From: Yponomeuta sedellus
Taxonomy: Eukaryota > Arthropoda > Insecta > Lepidoptera > Yponomeutidae
Assembly: GCA_934045075.1 (NCBI GenBank)
Contig: OW203730.1
Location: 8,708,192-8,772,191, forward strand
Direction: 5' to 3'
DNA: 64,000 bases
The translations under genes were made by a program, and so were the position numbers. The stretch's first letter is position 1, and every line of letters begins with the position of its first letter. Under the pieces are notes generated by a model. It saw nothing but the letters and a program-made list of their open reading frames with translations, did not search any database and was not told the DNA's origin. Shown one piece after another: positions 62,765 through 64,000 of this stretch.

Positions 62765-63220
62765 TACCATCACAGCCATTTGACGCCCACTGTAGGACAA
62801 ACGCCTCCGTCATTGTTTTCCAAGCTTACCGGTCTTGTCCCGTCCGCACCCAGCGACACCCCACCTCCGTAACAAGGTCCTAGAGTCTAATACTTACAAA
62901 GTTTTTCAATAGAATAATATAAGCACGACAATGGTTGTTATTTGCCTCAATTTGGTAGTCTACAAATCAATGGCAGTACAATGTCATTCCAGGGGTATAA
63001 TCCGCGCAAATTAAATAGGCATGTCTCGTAAAAAATATTGAATCGCGCGAGGCGCCGAGTTCAGTAGCACCGGTTATACATTGCGATGCGATTGTTTACT
63101 AGACTACCGATAGTGTAAATGAAACGTCCATTACCGGAGTCATATGACCCTGTTGAACAACTATGAATTTAAGAGACTCACCCCCCAGGTCGTCAGACCA
63201 TCTGGTGGAGGAATGACCGA
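62765..63220. repeat. Decayed LINE-type fragment (4628 family), interrupted
   Basis: GACGCCCACTGTAGGACAAA, CCCGTCCGCACCCAGCG and CCGTAACAAGGTCCTAGAG near 62775-62890, and CAGGTCGTCAGACCATCTGG at about 63186. Confidence 0.5.
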
Positions 63221-63274
63221 TACAACACACCAACACAATAACTGATACATGATTAGAACTACCTATAACATTTT

Positions 63275-63345
63275 ACTTTAGATAGATAGAAAACACTTTA
63301 TTGCACAACCAGAAAAATATTACAACCATGATTCTTAAATCTAAG
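63275..63345 (-). repeat. LINE 3' end, reverse
   Basis: GATAGATAGAAAACACTTTA then TTGCACAACCAG is the complement of the CAATAAAG plus TATC-repeat termini seen at 27760 and 34425. Confidence 0.6.
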
Positions 63346-63934
63346 TAATGTTATACAATTTATTGGGTAATCAACGCCTTGGTATACTTCTATGTAATTA
63401 TTTTTTTATTAACATTTATAATATAAATGGGGTAGAATTGGCTCGAAACGATAGACGCAACGGCCAAGCCCCACTTAAAGCGAAAGCCCAGCAAAATTCG
63501 ATTAAATCCAATTTCGCGAATTAATTTTCGGTTAAAACAAAAGCTCTTGCTTCCGAGACGAAAGTTTGCTGAGTTGAATAGCGGAATGTACAATTTATTC
63601 ATAGAAAATATTTAAGACAAACATCAATAATCTCATTTTGTTGTCGACAGTGAGCAATGATAAATAATTATTCTCATCAATCAAGCACGCCAAAGAATCT
63701 TACCTCGTTTTTCATTTAAGATACCTAATAATAATATTGGCCTTTTTGCATCTACTGATTGAGATGATTTATACAGCGTCCAGTGGCATCTTCACTCACA
63801 CTAGATGGGTGAAGGGACCACTCCGACGCTGTAGTGCCTGGGACATGGTTTTATAGATGGTGTAGGCTTGCCCAGCACCTATACCATCCTGACAGCTAAG
63901 TCGGCCTAGCCCACAGGAAAGACTAGTCAATATG
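63346..63934. other. Noncoding DNA, nothing recognised
   Basis: A stretch with GC-richer composition (63770-63900) shows no readable protein family. Confidence 0.4.
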
Positions 63935-64000
63935 TGCGCAGCCAACGCGGGTTATCTCACGATGTTTTCCTTCACCGTTAGCGTGTGGTATTGCGACTAC
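63935..64000 (-). mobile_element. SINE-D fragment at window end
   Basis: TCTCACGATGTTTTCCTTCA then CCGTTAGCGTGTGGTATTGC matches the body of SINE-D. It continues past the window. Confidence 0.6.

Overview
This looks like AT-rich, intergenic or intronic DNA from an insect nuclear genome, most likely a moth or butterfly. The support is: intron-type splice signals, no bacterial-style gene packing, tetranucleotide TATG/CATA arrays fused to repeat ends, CR1/Jockey-like LINE fragments, mariner-family transposons, a Ty3/Gypsy element with a lysine-tRNA-type primer site, and many tRNA-derived SINEs of the style seen in Lepidoptera. The order-level call is inference; no species is claimed.

Host coding sequence is scarce. 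Two short + strand exons (442-602 and 5811-5992) are the only host-gene candidates. Their translations align without gaps over the first ~30 residues (12 of 22 identical over residues 8-29) and both enter in the same reading phase. They therefore look like duplicated, possibly alternative, C-terminal exons of one gene whose 5' part lies left of the window. I do not recognise the protein.

The rest is mostly mobile DNA, often nested. 1-24 kb holds TA-target MITEs, SINEs, a 67-bp tandem array and a 254-bp TATG array. 24.6-27.2 kb is a LINE 3' end split by a mariner that carries an internal tandem duplication of its transposase. 27-46 kb holds further SINEs, MITEs with clear target duplications (39635-39772, 40267-40536, 45239-45882), a CATA array duplicated as 200-bp units, and a SINE split by a LINE. 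47.2-48.7 kb is an apparently intact DD41D mariner-like transposon inside a (TA)n tract. 52.9-58.5 kb is a young full-length Ty3/Gypsy retrotransposon: 479-bp LTRs differing at two sites, 4-bp target duplication ACTA, and gag-protease-RT-RNaseH-integrase in one frame broken by three stop codons. 59.4-61.4 kb has a 31-bp minisatellite split by a segment containing a LINE fragment. 61.6-62.8 kb has chimeric tRNA-SINE copies with a 42-bp palindrome.

The most unusual repeat is one tRNA-containing SINE-like family (called SINE-A here, about ten copies). In the full copies its tRNA-bearing core lies between inverted repeats and occurs in both orientations relative to the 3' tail. Four copies have 12-14 bp target duplications. 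Family names (SINE-A to D, repeat E, family G, family H) are labels for this window only. Repeat limits without stated target duplications are good to roughly 10-30 bp.
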